This document shows, in pieces, positions 29,448 to 37,845 of a DNA stretch of 64,000 nt (position 1 is the stretch's first letter; every line of letters begins with the position of its first letter). The DNA is from WJJR01 sp964440935 (GTDB lineage: Bacteria; Zixibacteria; MSB-5A5; WJJR01). The stretch lies in NCBI GenBank assembly GCA_964440935.1, contig CAYTTY010000002.1, forward strand, positions 62,001 through 126,000, in the 5' to 3' direction. The notes below the pieces were generated by a model that was given only the letters and a program-made list of their open reading frames with translations, searched no databases and had not been told where the DNA came from. Made by a program: the position numbers and the translations under genes.

Positions 29448-30989
29448 ATGCCCACGTCGTCTACCATATCCACCAAGTCTACCCAGCGCCGCGCCAAGGC
29501 TGCGGGCAGTGCTTTATCGATGTGGATTGTCTTTCTCGTGGCCGCCGTGGCTTCTGCCCAGACACCACAACAACTCGACTTCGGCTCAATTGAAATCAAC
29601 TACAGGCAATCGCCAGCATCCGATCTGGCTACGGAGATCGAATCGGCTGTGCAGCGTCTGTTTTCCGGCCCGGCAACTGAGCAGGTCACAAAGAGTGGAC
29701 TGAGATCGTTGGTCCATCTCCTGGAATCACAAGGCTATCGGCGCGCCAGTCTGACCCCGACGGCCTTTGCCGTTGCCGACGGCCAACTGGCATTCACCTT
29801 GACTGTCCAGCCCGGACCACGCAGCATTGTCCGAGTGATTTCGTTCACCGGCTTGGCGAACACCGATACATCCTGGCTCCACAACGTCACTGCGATGCCG
29901 ACCGATATACCGTTAACTGCGCAGTGGCGTGATGATGCTTTAGATCGTATTAACCGTATCTCACATTTGCGCTGTACCAACGATCCTTCGATCGAATCGA
30001 TTTCCACTGATCCCGCACTGGCGGTTGAGCACGTCCGCGTGGTATTCGCTGTAACCGAAGATGCACCTTCGCGTTTCGACGGTCTCATTGCGGCCAACAG
30101 CCAGGGCGAACAGACCGCATTGACCGGGCGCGCATCACTCGAATTCGGCGGGTTGTTTGGACGCGACCGAACCGTAGCTGTGCACTTCGATCGTCCGCGC
30201 CCCGAGTGGCGCACATTCAACAATCGGTATCGGGATAACGGTGCGCTGCATGCACCATTAAGTTGGTTGGTCGAACTCGATGAACTGACGCGTCATCACC
30301 GCCGCCAGTCGATACGCGCCAAGGCGGACTATTTGCTGCCGGGAGCTCGGACCTGGAGTGTCGGTGTCGGTGGACTGTGGCGGCGTGTTACACCCAACGG
30401 TTCCGCAGTTGTTCCTGCACGTATTTCCGAAGCGTCGGTTTCGGTTGAACGACTGGCCCCTATACGGGACAGCGAGAGAACGGTTGGTTTGGCACTTTCG
30501 GTGGACGCCGCCTACTCCCACCGCCGCATTCTCGGCAGTGGCGATCAGAACCAGGCACACAGCCGTTTACGTCTAACGCAGACAGCCGATGCGCGCATTC
30601 GCCTAACACGGGCGTGGCGTGTAACAATCGCGTCCGCGGGATATTGGTGGCCAATCGGTGATGATGTACTCGGTCCGGGGGATGAATGGTATCTGGGCGG
30701 CGCCGACCGCCTGCGTGGATACGAACAACAGTGGTTCGCGGCGAACAGTGGGTTGTGGGGTGCTGTCGAACTCGAACGTGGCTTAGGTCCTCTCATGCGG
30801 CTCTCCGCGTTCGTCGAAGCGGCCACGCTCGAACCGACCTCGGAGACAGTATCCGAAACGCCCTACAGCTACGGTTGGGCCATCACGCTGCATTCGCTGC
30901 AACGGGTTGGACGCCTCGAATTCGCGTGGGGGAGAGACACATCGTTACGCGACGGCATCATTCGTTTACGCATAACCCAATCCTGGTGA
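29448..30989 (+). CDS. Omp85/BamA-superfamily protein with POTRA region
   Basis: This 513-aa protein has a signal peptide (about residues 25-38, VFLVAAVASAQ), POTRA-like segments at about 45-205 (LLESQGYRRASL, FTLTVQPGPRSIVRVISFTG), and a C-terminal 16-strand-type surface-antigen barrel. The barrel shows the conserved YLGGADRLRGYEQQWF motif, equivalent to the LRGF/Y lid-lock element of Omp85 proteins. It is too short for BamA, which has five POTRA domains, so a TamA-like or dedicated insertase/secretion role is more likely. It starts three bases after the giant outer-membrane protein gene and may help place that protein in the membrane (inference). Confidence 0.85.
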   Translation: MPTSSTISTKSTQRRAKAAGSALSMWIVFLVAAVASAQTPQQLDFGSIEINYRQSPASDLATEIESAVQRLFSGPATEQVTKSGLRSLVHLLESQGYRRASLTPTAFAVADGQLAFTLTVQPGPRSIVRVISFTGLANTDTSWLHNVTAMPTDIPLTAQWRDDALDRINRISHLRCTNDPSIESISTDPALAVEHVRVVFAVTEDAPSRFDGLIAANSQGEQTALTGRASLEFGGLFGRDRTVAVHFDRPRPEWRTFNNRYRDNGALHAPLSWLVELDELTRHHRRQSIRAKADYLLPGARTWSVGVGGLWRRVTPNGSAVVPARISEASVSVERLAPIRDSERTVGLALSVDAAYSHRRILGSGDQNQAHSRLRLTQTADARIRLTRAWRVTIASAGYWWPIGDDVLGPGDEWYLGGADRLRGYEQQWFAANSGLWGAVELERGLGPLMRLSAFVEAATLEPTSETVSETPYSYGWAITLHSLQRVGRLEFAWGRDTSLRDGIIRLRITQSW

Positions 30990-31039
30990 CCTGGTTGATA
31001 ATTTCTGGCATAACGTGCGCAGCCATCGGTAATTAGGGG

Positions 31040-31927
31040 ATGGCCGATGCATCCAACAATCCGGTAACGGAGAATCGCTTTAGCGCCTGGTGGCGTCTCA
31101 TTCGCGGTGGGAATGTGCTGCTCTCCGGCGGTGCTGCGGTGGTGGGTGTCTATCTTTCGCGCGGGGTCCTCGATCTGACCGGTCTCGCTCTCATCCCGCT
31201 GGCCCCAATCTTCATCACGGCTGCCGGGAATGTCCAAAATGACCTGATCGATCGCATTATCGACAGCCTCAATCATCCATACCGCCCGTTGGTCTCCGGT
31301 GCCATCTCGTTGCCGACCGCCCGCGTGTTCATGAACATCGGGTATGTGATGGGATTGCTGACCGCCGCCGCCGTATCGGCGCTGGCTTTGACCATCGCCG
31401 GGCTTGTCGTGCTCGGTCTCACACTCTATAATTTCCGTCTGTCACGCCGCCCCCTCATAGGGAATCTGACCGTGGCGGTCCTTGGAGCGCTGCCCATCCT
31501 GTACGGCGGGGTCAGTATCCACGGCGTGACGACCGATGATTGGGTGCTGGCGGCGAGTGTTGCACTGGTCGCGTTCTGGCTGCATTTAGCGCGTGAGTTA
31601 CTCAAGGATGCAACCGACACCGAAGGAGATCAGAGAGCCGGGCGCATTACACTGCCGCTGGTGTTTAGCGTGTCCATGGTCATCCGTGTCGGGGCCTTTG
31701 TGATGCTGATAGCGGCTGGCTTTGCCCTGCTACCGTGGTACACCGGTGACCTCGGGGTGATCTATCTGTTCGGCGTTGGCATTACGGTCATCCCCTCGCT
31801 CCTGCTCGGCGCGGCGCAGTGCTTCGGCCGGCCCGTTATTCCCGTGGCCAGCCTGTGGGCCTCCTGGTTGAAGATCGTCATGGTCGCCGGCCTCATTTGG
31901 GCGGTGCTTGGGGTCTGGACCGCCTGA
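31040..31927 (+). CDS. UbiA-family prenyltransferase
   Basis: This 295-aa integral membrane protein has eight to nine hydrophobic helices. Both aspartate-rich motifs of the family are present: N67-D68-x2-D71-x3-D75 (NDLIDRIID) and D190-x2-D193-x3-D197 (DATDTEGD). They bind Mg2+ and the prenyl diphosphate. The first motif and the following NHPYRPLVSGAIS resemble geranylgeranylglyceryl-phosphate geranylgeranyltransferases (ether-lipid type), as do many FCB-group homologues; protohaem, menaquinone or chlorophyll-type transferases are alternatives. It lies 50 bases after the Omp85 gene and just before the Bat locus; the context does not fix the substrate. Confidence 0.85.
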   Translation: MADASNNPVTENRFSAWWRLIRGGNVLLSGGAAVVGVYLSRGVLDLTGLALIPLAPIFITAAGNVQNDLIDRIIDSLNHPYRPLVSGAISLPTARVFMNIGYVMGLLTAAAVSALALTIAGLVVLGLTLYNFRLSRRPLIGNLTVAVLGALPILYGGVSIHGVTTDDWVLAASVALVAFWLHLARELLKDATDTEGDQRAGRITLPLVFSVSMVIRVGAFVMLIAAGFALLPWYTGDLGVIYLFGVGITVIPSLLLGAAQCFGRPVIPVASLWASWLKIVMVAGLIWAVLGVWTA

Positions 31928-31984
31928 TAGACCGTGCATTCCTCCCTTTCGAGCTCGCCGTTCGGTGTGTTTATTGGACAGGCT

Positions 31985-32851
31985 ATGTCAAGTTGGTTCC
32001 CAGCAAAGACAACACTCGGTATGGGCGTGCTGGCAGTCGCATGGCTGACCGTTCCGTCGTTGGCTATCACCGTAACCGGGTCGATCGACCAACCGTCGCT
32101 CGAAGTGGGCGATACGCTCACGGTACACGTTGTCGGAAAGCGAGTTACAGGGGAGACCGATTTCCTCGGCGCCGCGGTCGACGTTCCCGGAGACTGGCGT
32201 CGGGGTGGACAGAGCGTCATCTCGCCACGTACAACCGCCGACACAACGGTCAAACAGTGGCGATTTCAGTTCGTCCCCGCCACTTCCGGATCCAGCCACG
32301 TCATCCCAATCGTGATCGTGGGTACCGAGATTTCGCTTGATGCCGAGGTGGATTCGATCCGCGGACGACCGATTCTTGTCGCCGTGAAACCGGCCAGTGT
32401 ACCTCCGATCTGGCCATGGTTTTTGGCCGGTGCCGTAGTCATTGTGGCAACACTCGCTTTTGTTGTCCGTATCCTACGGCGACGCCGAGAGGCCACGTAT
32501 GAGCGTTCCGAAGACCCGCCATTGGTCGAAGCATTGAAGATGCTTGAGGCGATCCGGGCGAACCGTCGCGAGGACCGTGGACGGCAGTATCTGGTCGACG
32601 TGGAGCGAGTCATCCACGGGTATGTCAGCCGCCGTCTGGGGATCCGTCTCACGGGCATGACCGCCACCGAAATCGGCATGGCGGTCGCGCCACACTGTAC
32701 GGATAATGAAGCCGTCGACGCCTTAACGGCCCTTCTCAAACGATGCGGGGAAACCAAATTCGGCGGGGCGCACATCAGTTATGACACCTTAGCCGGAATC
32801 GAAGGCCAGGCGCGATCGGTTCTGGAACGGCTCGATGCTAATTGGGTATGA
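31985..32851 (+). CDS. BatD-like membrane protein preceding moxR
   Basis: From the ATG at 31985 the product is 288 aa. A GTG at 31934 would add 17 residues without a ribosome binding site. It has a signal peptide (GMGVLAVAWLTVPSLA) and a periplasmic beta domain (SIDQPSLEVGDTLTVHVVGK) as in BatD. One transmembrane helix follows at about residues 155-175 (WFLAGAVVIVATLAFVV), then a basic RRRR stop-transfer and a cytoplasmic helical domain (about 190-288). Two other proteins of the locus share this architecture. It probably forms part of the MoxR/VWA membrane complex. Confidence 0.75.
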   Translation: MSSWFPAKTTLGMGVLAVAWLTVPSLAITVTGSIDQPSLEVGDTLTVHVVGKRVTGETDFLGAAVDVPGDWRRGGQSVISPRTTADTTVKQWRFQFVPATSGSSHVIPIVIVGTEISLDAEVDSIRGRPILVAVKPASVPPIWPWFLAGAVVIVATLAFVVRILRRRREATYERSEDPPLVEALKMLEAIRANRREDRGRQYLVDVERVIHGYVSRRLGIRLTGMTATEIGMAVAPHCTDNEAVDALTALLKRCGETKFGGAHISYDTLAGIEGQARSVLERLDANWV

Positions 32852-32952
32852 ATCACCTTGACCTGTTGTTTGGCGGCCGCAGCGCAGTGCATCGCGGTGG
32901 CTGCTTGTCAGTGCCATAGACGGTTTCATTCACACATAGGAGAACCTCCTTG

Positions 32953-33939
32953 ATGCATCCTGAAATCGAAGCGGTTCAGCAGCGAATCGAAGAGAAGAGC
33001 AGTTTCTGCCGCAGCCTGACGGAATGCATCGGCCAGGTCATTGTCGGGCAGATGCACCTCGTCGAACGGCTGCTGATCGGGTTACTGGCCGATGGGCACA
33101 TTCTGCTTGAAGGCGTTCCCGGGTTGGCCAAAACACTCTCGGTAAAGACACTCGCACAGGCGATCCGCGCCGATTTTCACCGGTTGCAGTTTACTCCCGA
33201 TCTGCTGCCGGCCGATCTGATCGGGACGATGGTGTACAATCCGCAGAACGGTGAGTTTTCACCGAAGAAGGGTCCGATCTTCGCCAATATCATTCTGGCC
33301 GACGAAATCAACCGCGCTCCGGCGAAGGTGCAGAGTGCATTGCTCGAAGCGATGCAGGAACGCCAGGTGACAATCAGCGAATCGACCTACATGCTGCCGT
33401 CGCCGTTTCTGGTGCTCGCCACGCAGAACCCGATCGAACAGGAAGGCACCTACCCGCTCCCCGAGGCACAGGTCGACCGTTTCATGCTCAAGGTGATTGT
33501 CGATTACCCGGAGAAAACCGAAGAGCGTCTGATCATGGATCGCATGACCGCACCGCAGGACATCAAAGTGACGCCGGTCATCTCGCCGGAGGATATCCTC
33601 GATGCGCGGAAGGTCGTCCGCGAGATTTACATTGATGACAAAGTCAAAGATTATATCATCGACATCGTTCACGCGTCTCGTCGCCCCGATGCCTATGGTC
33701 TCGACATTAGTGACTTGATCGCCTACGGCGCCTCACCGCGCGCGTCGATCTATCTCAATCTGGCTGCCCGGGCCCACGCCTTCATTCAGGGCCGCGCCTT
33801 CGTGACACCCGAAGACATCAAGGAAATCGGCCCCGACGTGCTCCGACATCGCGTGATTGTAACCTACGAAGCCGAAGCCGAGCAGATATCCTCAGAGAAC
33901 GTGGTGCAACGCATCTTCGATCATGTAGAAGTCCCGTAA
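32953..33939 (+). CDS. moxR: MoxR-family AAA+ ATPase
   Basis: This 328-aa AAA+ chaperone-like ATPase has Walker A GVPGLAKT (about residues 54-61), Walker B ILADEINR and the helix-2-insert signature EAMQERQVTI. Sensor 1 is LATQNPIEQEGTYPLPEAQV and sensor 2 is in the region YGASPRASIYLNLAARA. Family length is normal. MoxR ATPases work with VWA-domain proteins, which follow in this locus. The ATG at 32953 is preferred (AGGAG upstream); a TTG one codon earlier is possible. A 532-bp repeat-rich gap separates it from the DUF58 gene. Confidence 0.95.
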   Translation: MHPEIEAVQQRIEEKSSFCRSLTECIGQVIVGQMHLVERLLIGLLADGHILLEGVPGLAKTLSVKTLAQAIRADFHRLQFTPDLLPADLIGTMVYNPQNGEFSPKKGPIFANIILADEINRAPAKVQSALLEAMQERQVTISESTYMLPSPFLVLATQNPIEQEGTYPLPEAQVDRFMLKVIVDYPEKTEERLIMDRMTAPQDIKVTPVISPEDILDARKVVREIYIDDKVKDYIIDIVHASRRPDAYGLDISDLIAYGASPRASIYLNLAARAHAFIQGRAFVTPEDIKEIGPDVLRHRVIVTYEAEAEQISSENVVQRIFDHVEVP

Positions 33940-34005
33940 AACGGAGTGGGGATCAGGAGAGCAGGTGAGTAGGTGAGTTGGTGAGCACAACGCTCAAACA
34001 TTGTT

Positions 34006-34264
34006 ATTCCCGCGAAAGCGGGAGTCCATTTTGCCTTCCGGGAACAGTGAGTGACTATAGTGGTGGTCATAAATCTTTTCCGTTTGGATCAGGGTGCCAC
34101 GGGTCTTCAGGCCCGTGCGTCCGCATCTGGACAACCCCCCGTCCACGGCCCTCAAGGCCCGGGGCACCCAAGTGTCATCACGAAACACGCGGTGACTCGC
34201 TTCTCCACAATCGGAAATTTATTGTGACTATCACTCTAAAATGGATTCCCGCTTTCGCGGGAAT
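34006..34264. repeat. Composite repeat R3: mosaic element flanked by inverted ATTCCC palindromes
   Basis: Outer palindromes ATTCCCGCGAAAGCGGGAGT (34006-34025) and ATTCCCGCTTTCGCGGGAAT (34245-34264) stand in inverted orientation, together with an adjoining TCCATTTT/AAAATGGA. The second fits the pattern ATTCCC-N8-GGGAAT. Between them lies an R2-family element: TCATAAATCTTTTCCGTTTG near 34067, GTGCCACGGG...CAGGCCCGTGCGTCCGC, CCCCGTCCACGG, CTCAAGGCCC, and inner inverted ends (AGTGGTGGTCATAAAT/ATTTATTGTGACTATCACT). It does not encode a protein. Confidence 0.7.
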
Positions 34265-34423
34265 GACAGTCAGTGACGTGTGCGGCAACAAGTGAAGGGA
34301 ATGACAGTCAGTGGCGTGTGCGGCAACAAGTGAAGCGTATGCCAATCAGTGAAGCGCGCGCCAACAAATGAAGCCTATGCCAATCAGGGAAGTGCGTGCC
34401 CACAAATGAAGTGAATGAGAACA
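34262..34423. repeat. Degenerate 38-bp tandem repeat, about four units
   Basis: Units of 38 bases run head to tail from the right-hand palindrome of R3. A partial unit starts AATGACAGTCAGTGACGTG, followed by three full units each starting AAGTGAAG or AAATGAAG and ending CAAC or CCAC, and a final partial unit (AAATGAAGTGAATGAGAACA). Units differ at several positions, and there are no unique spacers. The array ends about 50 bases before the DUF58 start codon. Confidence 0.7.
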
Positions 34424-34471
34424 GGTACGTTGAATCACAAACATGTAATGCGAACAACATCCAGATAACCC

Positions 34472-35353
34472 ATGCTCCCCAAAGAACTCATCGCCCAAAT
34501 CCGACACATTGAGATCCGAACCAACCGTCTGGTCAACGATCTCTTCGGTGGCGAATACCATTCGGTGTTCAAAGGGCAGGGGATGGAATTCGAAGAGGTG
34601 CGCGAATACCAGCCGGGCGATGAAGTCCGTCTGATTGATTGGAATGTCACCGCGCGTGCCGGGAAGCCGTTCATCAAGAAATTCCGTGAAGAGCGCGAGA
34701 TGCTGGTGATGCTCCTTGTCGATCTCTCCGCCTCCGGCTTCTTCGGAACGCGTGCCAAATCGAAGAATCAAGTCGCGGCCGAAACCGCGGCGATTCTGGC
34801 GTTCTCCGCGATTAAGAACAACGATAAAGTCGGGATGATCGTCTTCACCGATCAGATCGAATTGTACATACCGCCGAAAAAGGGCCGGTCCCACGTCCTT
34901 CGGCTGATCCGGGAGATTCTCTACTTCAAGCCACAGCATCGCGGCACCGACATTCAGGGCGCACTGCAATTCTTCAGCCGGGTCACACCCCGCAAGGCCG
35001 TGGCGTTCTTGATTTCCGACTTCTTTGACAGTGGGTATGAGAAAGATCTCTCGATTGCGCATCAGAAACACGATGTCATCGCCGTCAAAATCGAGGACCG
35101 CCGGGAACGCGAGTGGGTCGATGTCGGGTTGATTGAAGTGGAGGACTTTGAGACCGGCCAACGGCGCATCATCGACACCTCCAGCCGCCAGGCCCAGACG
35201 CATTTCGAGCAAACCGTCTCAAGAATGGACTTGCACCGAAAGCGATTCTTTGATTCGATCAAGCTGGATGCGGTGACCGTGGCGACCGACAAACCGATTG
35301 CCGACAGTCTCGTATCGTTTTTCCGCGAGCGCGAACGACGCTCGCGACGCTAA
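34472..35353 (+). CDS. DUF58-domain protein of the Bat locus
   Basis: This 293-aa cytoplasmic protein shows the DUF58 signature VREYQPGDEVRLIDWNVTAR at about residues 43-62. A VWA-like fold follows (LLVDLSASGFFGT, then MIVFTDQIELYIPPKKG and GTDIQGALQFF). The central MIDAS-like DLSAS is kept. DUF58 proteins almost always sit between moxR and bat genes, as here, and are thought to be adaptors of the MoxR ATPase. No clear ribosome binding site precedes the ATG. Confidence 0.9.
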   Translation: MLPKELIAQIRHIEIRTNRLVNDLFGGEYHSVFKGQGMEFEEVREYQPGDEVRLIDWNVTARAGKPFIKKFREEREMLVMLLVDLSASGFFGTRAKSKNQVAAETAAILAFSAIKNNDKVGMIVFTDQIELYIPPKKGRSHVLRLIREILYFKPQHRGTDIQGALQFFSRVTPRKAVAFLISDFFDSGYEKDLSIAHQKHDVIAVKIEDRREREWVDVGLIEVEDFETGQRRIIDTSSRQAQTHFEQTVSRMDLHRKRFFDSIKLDAVTVATDKPIADSLVSFFRERERRSRR

Positions 35354-35409
35354 ATTGGGGGCATGATCGCGAGAGGTTGAGACCTCCGCGACAGACAGGA
35401 TGGTGAAGG

Positions 35410-35643
35410 ATGGACGGATCGAATGCTGGGTTTCTCGTTGCGGTCTTTGGCTTGGGCGTGCAGGAACTGCTGCTGATTCTCCTTGCGGTTGTTTTCCTCT
35501 TCGGTGCCAAGAAGATCCCCGAAATCGCCCGTGGGCTGGGCAAAGGGATGAGCGAGTTCAAAAAAGGTGTTGGCGAGGGGCAGGAAGACACTGACAAGAA
35601 AGACAAAGACAAAGAGAAACCCCCGCCCAAGTCCACTGAGTAA
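35410..35643 (+). CDS. tatA: TatA/TatE-type twin-arginine translocase subunit
   Basis: The 77-aa product has a short N-terminal segment, one transmembrane helix (GVQELLLILLAVVFLF), the FGAKKIPEIARGLGKGMSEF hinge and amphipathic helix typical of TatA, and a charged Lys/Asp/Glu tail. TatA forms the size-variable pore for folded proteins in the inner membrane. It sits alone inside the bat operon, with no tatB or tatC nearby, 56 bases after the DUF58 gene. Confidence 0.92.
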   Translation: MDGSNAGFLVAVFGLGVQELLLILLAVVFLFGAKKIPEIARGLGKGMSEFKKGVGEGQEDTDKKDKDKEKPPPKSTE

Positions 35644-35785
35644 TCCCGGCCCGCCCCGTTCTTTGAACCGAACCCTTGGGCCGCCCGGTCGTATCATCAA
35701 GTAGTTGGGCGTCAGGCAATTGTCGCCCAGGATCGCCTGTTGTGGGACAACGACTAAGGCCGACTCGGGACACCGTTGCCAGCGT

Positions 35786-36820
35786 ATGCAAACGTCTCCA
35801 AAACGCACATTGAGGAGGTATTTCGGCCTGATCGCGGTCATTGCCGTGATGGTGATTGAGCTGGCGACCCCGGCGACTGCTCAAGTCGCCCCGGAAGTGG
35901 CGCTCTCGGTCGACCGGCATGATATCACCGTCGGCGATCCGATTACCTATTCGCTCACCGTCCGCTACGATACATCGCTGAACATCATCGGCCCCGGGAT
36001 TGGCAGCACCATCGGACCGTTTACGGTTCTGGGCGACACAACCCTGTGTGAGGGACAACGGCAAGAGAACCGGAAGGTCTATCAACGGCGTCTGAAACTC
36101 ACCGCCTTCGAGACCGGCGATCTGTGGATTCCGCCGTTATCGGGCGAGTTATTCGATTCGCTGGGGAATAGCACCACTTGGTCAACCGACTCGATGAATA
36201 TCGCTGTGGTCTCCGTCCTCGGGGAGGTCGATCCCGATTCAGCCGATTTGCGCGCGCTCAAGAGTCAATACGAAGCGCCTGAACGGGTGTGGATATACTG
36301 GCTGATTGCCGGTGTGTTGATCCTTGCAGGGATCATCGCCTGGTGGCTCTGGCGACGGCGACGCAAAACGCTTGTCCCGGAACCGGTGCGTGTGATACCC
36401 GCTTGGGAGGTTGCTCTCACATCGCTCGAGGCGATGCGTCAGGAGATCGATCCCGCGACCGATGGTGGACGACTCTGGTATTTCCGACTCTCGGAAATCC
36501 TGCGCCGTTACTTCGATCAGCGTTACGGTTGGTCGAGCATCGACGAAACGACCTCCCAGCTATTGCGGCGCCTGTCGAATGCGCCCTTTGACTCACAGCA
36601 TCAGGAGCGCGTCAAAGAGTTCTTTCGCGAAGCCGACCGCATTCGCTACGCCAAGACGCCCGCCACCGACGGACGGCCCGATATCGATTGGGAGTGGGTG
36701 CGCAACTTTGTTGAGTCGACACGGCAGCGATTTGAAGCGTCATCCGACGATGGCAATGGTCCGCAGCCACCAGACACGGAAACCGAACGTCAGACGCCCG
36801 CAGAGGAGGTTCGCGCGTGA
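35786..36820 (+). CDS. Short BatD-like membrane protein
   Basis: From the ATG at 35786 this is 344 aa; a start at 35705 would add 27 residues that do not look like a signal. The signal peptide is GLIAVIAVMVIELATPATAQ. Then comes a BatD-type beta domain (LSVDRHDITVGDPITYSLTV), a transmembrane helix (about residues 195-215, IYWLIAGVLILAGIIAWWLW), RRRRK and a cytoplasmic helical domain with LEAMRQEI and LRRYFDQRYGW. It is the second of three BatD-architecture proteins in the locus. Its stop overlaps the batA GTG by four bases, which implies coupling. Confidence 0.8.
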   Translation: MQTSPKRTLRRYFGLIAVIAVMVIELATPATAQVAPEVALSVDRHDITVGDPITYSLTVRYDTSLNIIGPGIGSTIGPFTVLGDTTLCEGQRQENRKVYQRRLKLTAFETGDLWIPPLSGELFDSLGNSTTWSTDSMNIAVVSVLGEVDPDSADLRALKSQYEAPERVWIYWLIAGVLILAGIIAWWLWRRRRKTLVPEPVRVIPAWEVALTSLEAMRQEIDPATDGGRLWYFRLSEILRRYFDQRYGWSSIDETTSQLLRRLSNAPFDSQHQERVKEFFREADRIRYAKTPATDGRPDIDWEWVRNFVESTRQRFEASSDDGNGPQPPDTETERQTPAEEVRA

Positions 36821-37812
36821 TCTTCAAGTTCGAACACCCGTGGTATCTCCTTGCGCTGCTGCTTGTCATTGGAGCGTTGGCGTTGCTGTGGTGGCGACGT
36901 GACCGCAATCGCCCGGTCGCATCATATTCGAATCTGGGATTGCTGGAGAAGGGCGGAACGACGTTGCGTTCGCGTGCGTGGTGGGTGCCGACCGCATTGC
37001 GCGTTCTGGCCTTGGTGTTGATGGTCGTCGCCATTGCCCGTCCACAGTCAGGGACATCGTCGCGGGAGATTACTTCCGAGGGAATCGACATCATGCTCGT
37101 CCTCGATGTGTCCGGGTCGATGAAAGCCGAAGACTTCAAGCCGAACAACCGTCTCTACGTAGCCAAGCAGGTCATCCGCGACTTTGTTGAAGGCCGCACC
37201 AATGACCGCATCGGCCTGGTCGTGTTTGCCGCGCAGTCGTTCACGCAGTGTCCGCTGACACTCGACTACGACGTCCTAACCGGCTTTCTCGATGATATCG
37301 ACTTTGGAATGATCGAAGACGGTACGGCCATCGGTATGGGGTTGGCCAACGCCATCAATCGTCTACGAGAGTCCGAGGCAAAAAGCAAGATTGTGATTCT
37401 TCTGACCGATGGTGTCAACAACCGCGGTGAAATCGATCCGTTGACCGCCGCACAAATGGCGGAAGCGATGGACGTCAAGGTGTACACAATTGGCGCCGGT
37501 AAACCCGGCAATGCGCTCTACCCGGTCGAGGATCCGGTCTTCGGAAAACGGTATGTGTACATCCCCAATGAGATCGATGAAGAGGTTTTGCAGCACATTG
37601 CACAGCAGACCGGCGGGCTGTACTACCGTGCGCAATCGGAACAGATGCTCGAGCGAGTGTATGAGGAAATCAGTTTGCTGGAGAAAACCGAAGTGAAGAT
37701 CAAGGAGTATGTCCAGTACCGGGAGTTGTTCGTCTACTTCGCCATCGCCGCACTCGCTTGTGTGGTCATCGGGGGCGTACTGAGCACCACCTGGCTACGG
37801 ACTTTACCGTAG
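36817..37812 (+). CDS. batA: BatA: membrane-anchored VWA protein
   Basis: The 331-aa protein begins at GTG. It has two N-terminal transmembrane helices (about residues 9-25 and 58-75), a VWA domain on the periplasmic side (about 90-290) and a C-terminal transmembrane helix (about 308-328). The MIDAS is complete: D97-x-S99-x-S101 (LDVSGSMK), a later GTAIGMGL threonine and LLTDGVNN aspartate. The N-terminal FEHPWYLLALLL is typical of BatA/aerotolerance proteins. BatA and BatB are thought to interact with each other and with BatC/E. Confidence 0.93.
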   Translation: MIFKFEHPWYLLALLLVIGALALLWWRRDRNRPVASYSNLGLLEKGGTTLRSRAWWVPTALRVLALVLMVVAIARPQSGTSSREITSEGIDIMLVLDVSGSMKAEDFKPNNRLYVAKQVIRDFVEGRTNDRIGLVVFAAQSFTQCPLTLDYDVLTGFLDDIDFGMIEDGTAIGMGLANAINRLRESEAKSKIVILLTDGVNNRGEIDPLTAAQMAEAMDVKVYTIGAGKPGNALYPVEDPVFGKRYVYIPNEIDEEVLQHIAQQTGGLYYRAQSEQMLERVYEEISLLEKTEVKIKEYVQYRELFVYFAIAALACVVIGGVLSTTWLRTLP

Positions 37813-37845
37813 GTCCTCTTGGACCTATTTGTTCTATAAGAGACT

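Noticed and set aside
34262..34423. Possible CRISPR array
   Set aside because: The 38-bp units are directly adjacent with no unique spacers, units are degenerate, and no cas gene is present.
34346..35212. Minus-strand open frame opposite the DUF58 gene
   Set aside because: Antisense shadow; the plus-strand frame has the DUF58 signature.
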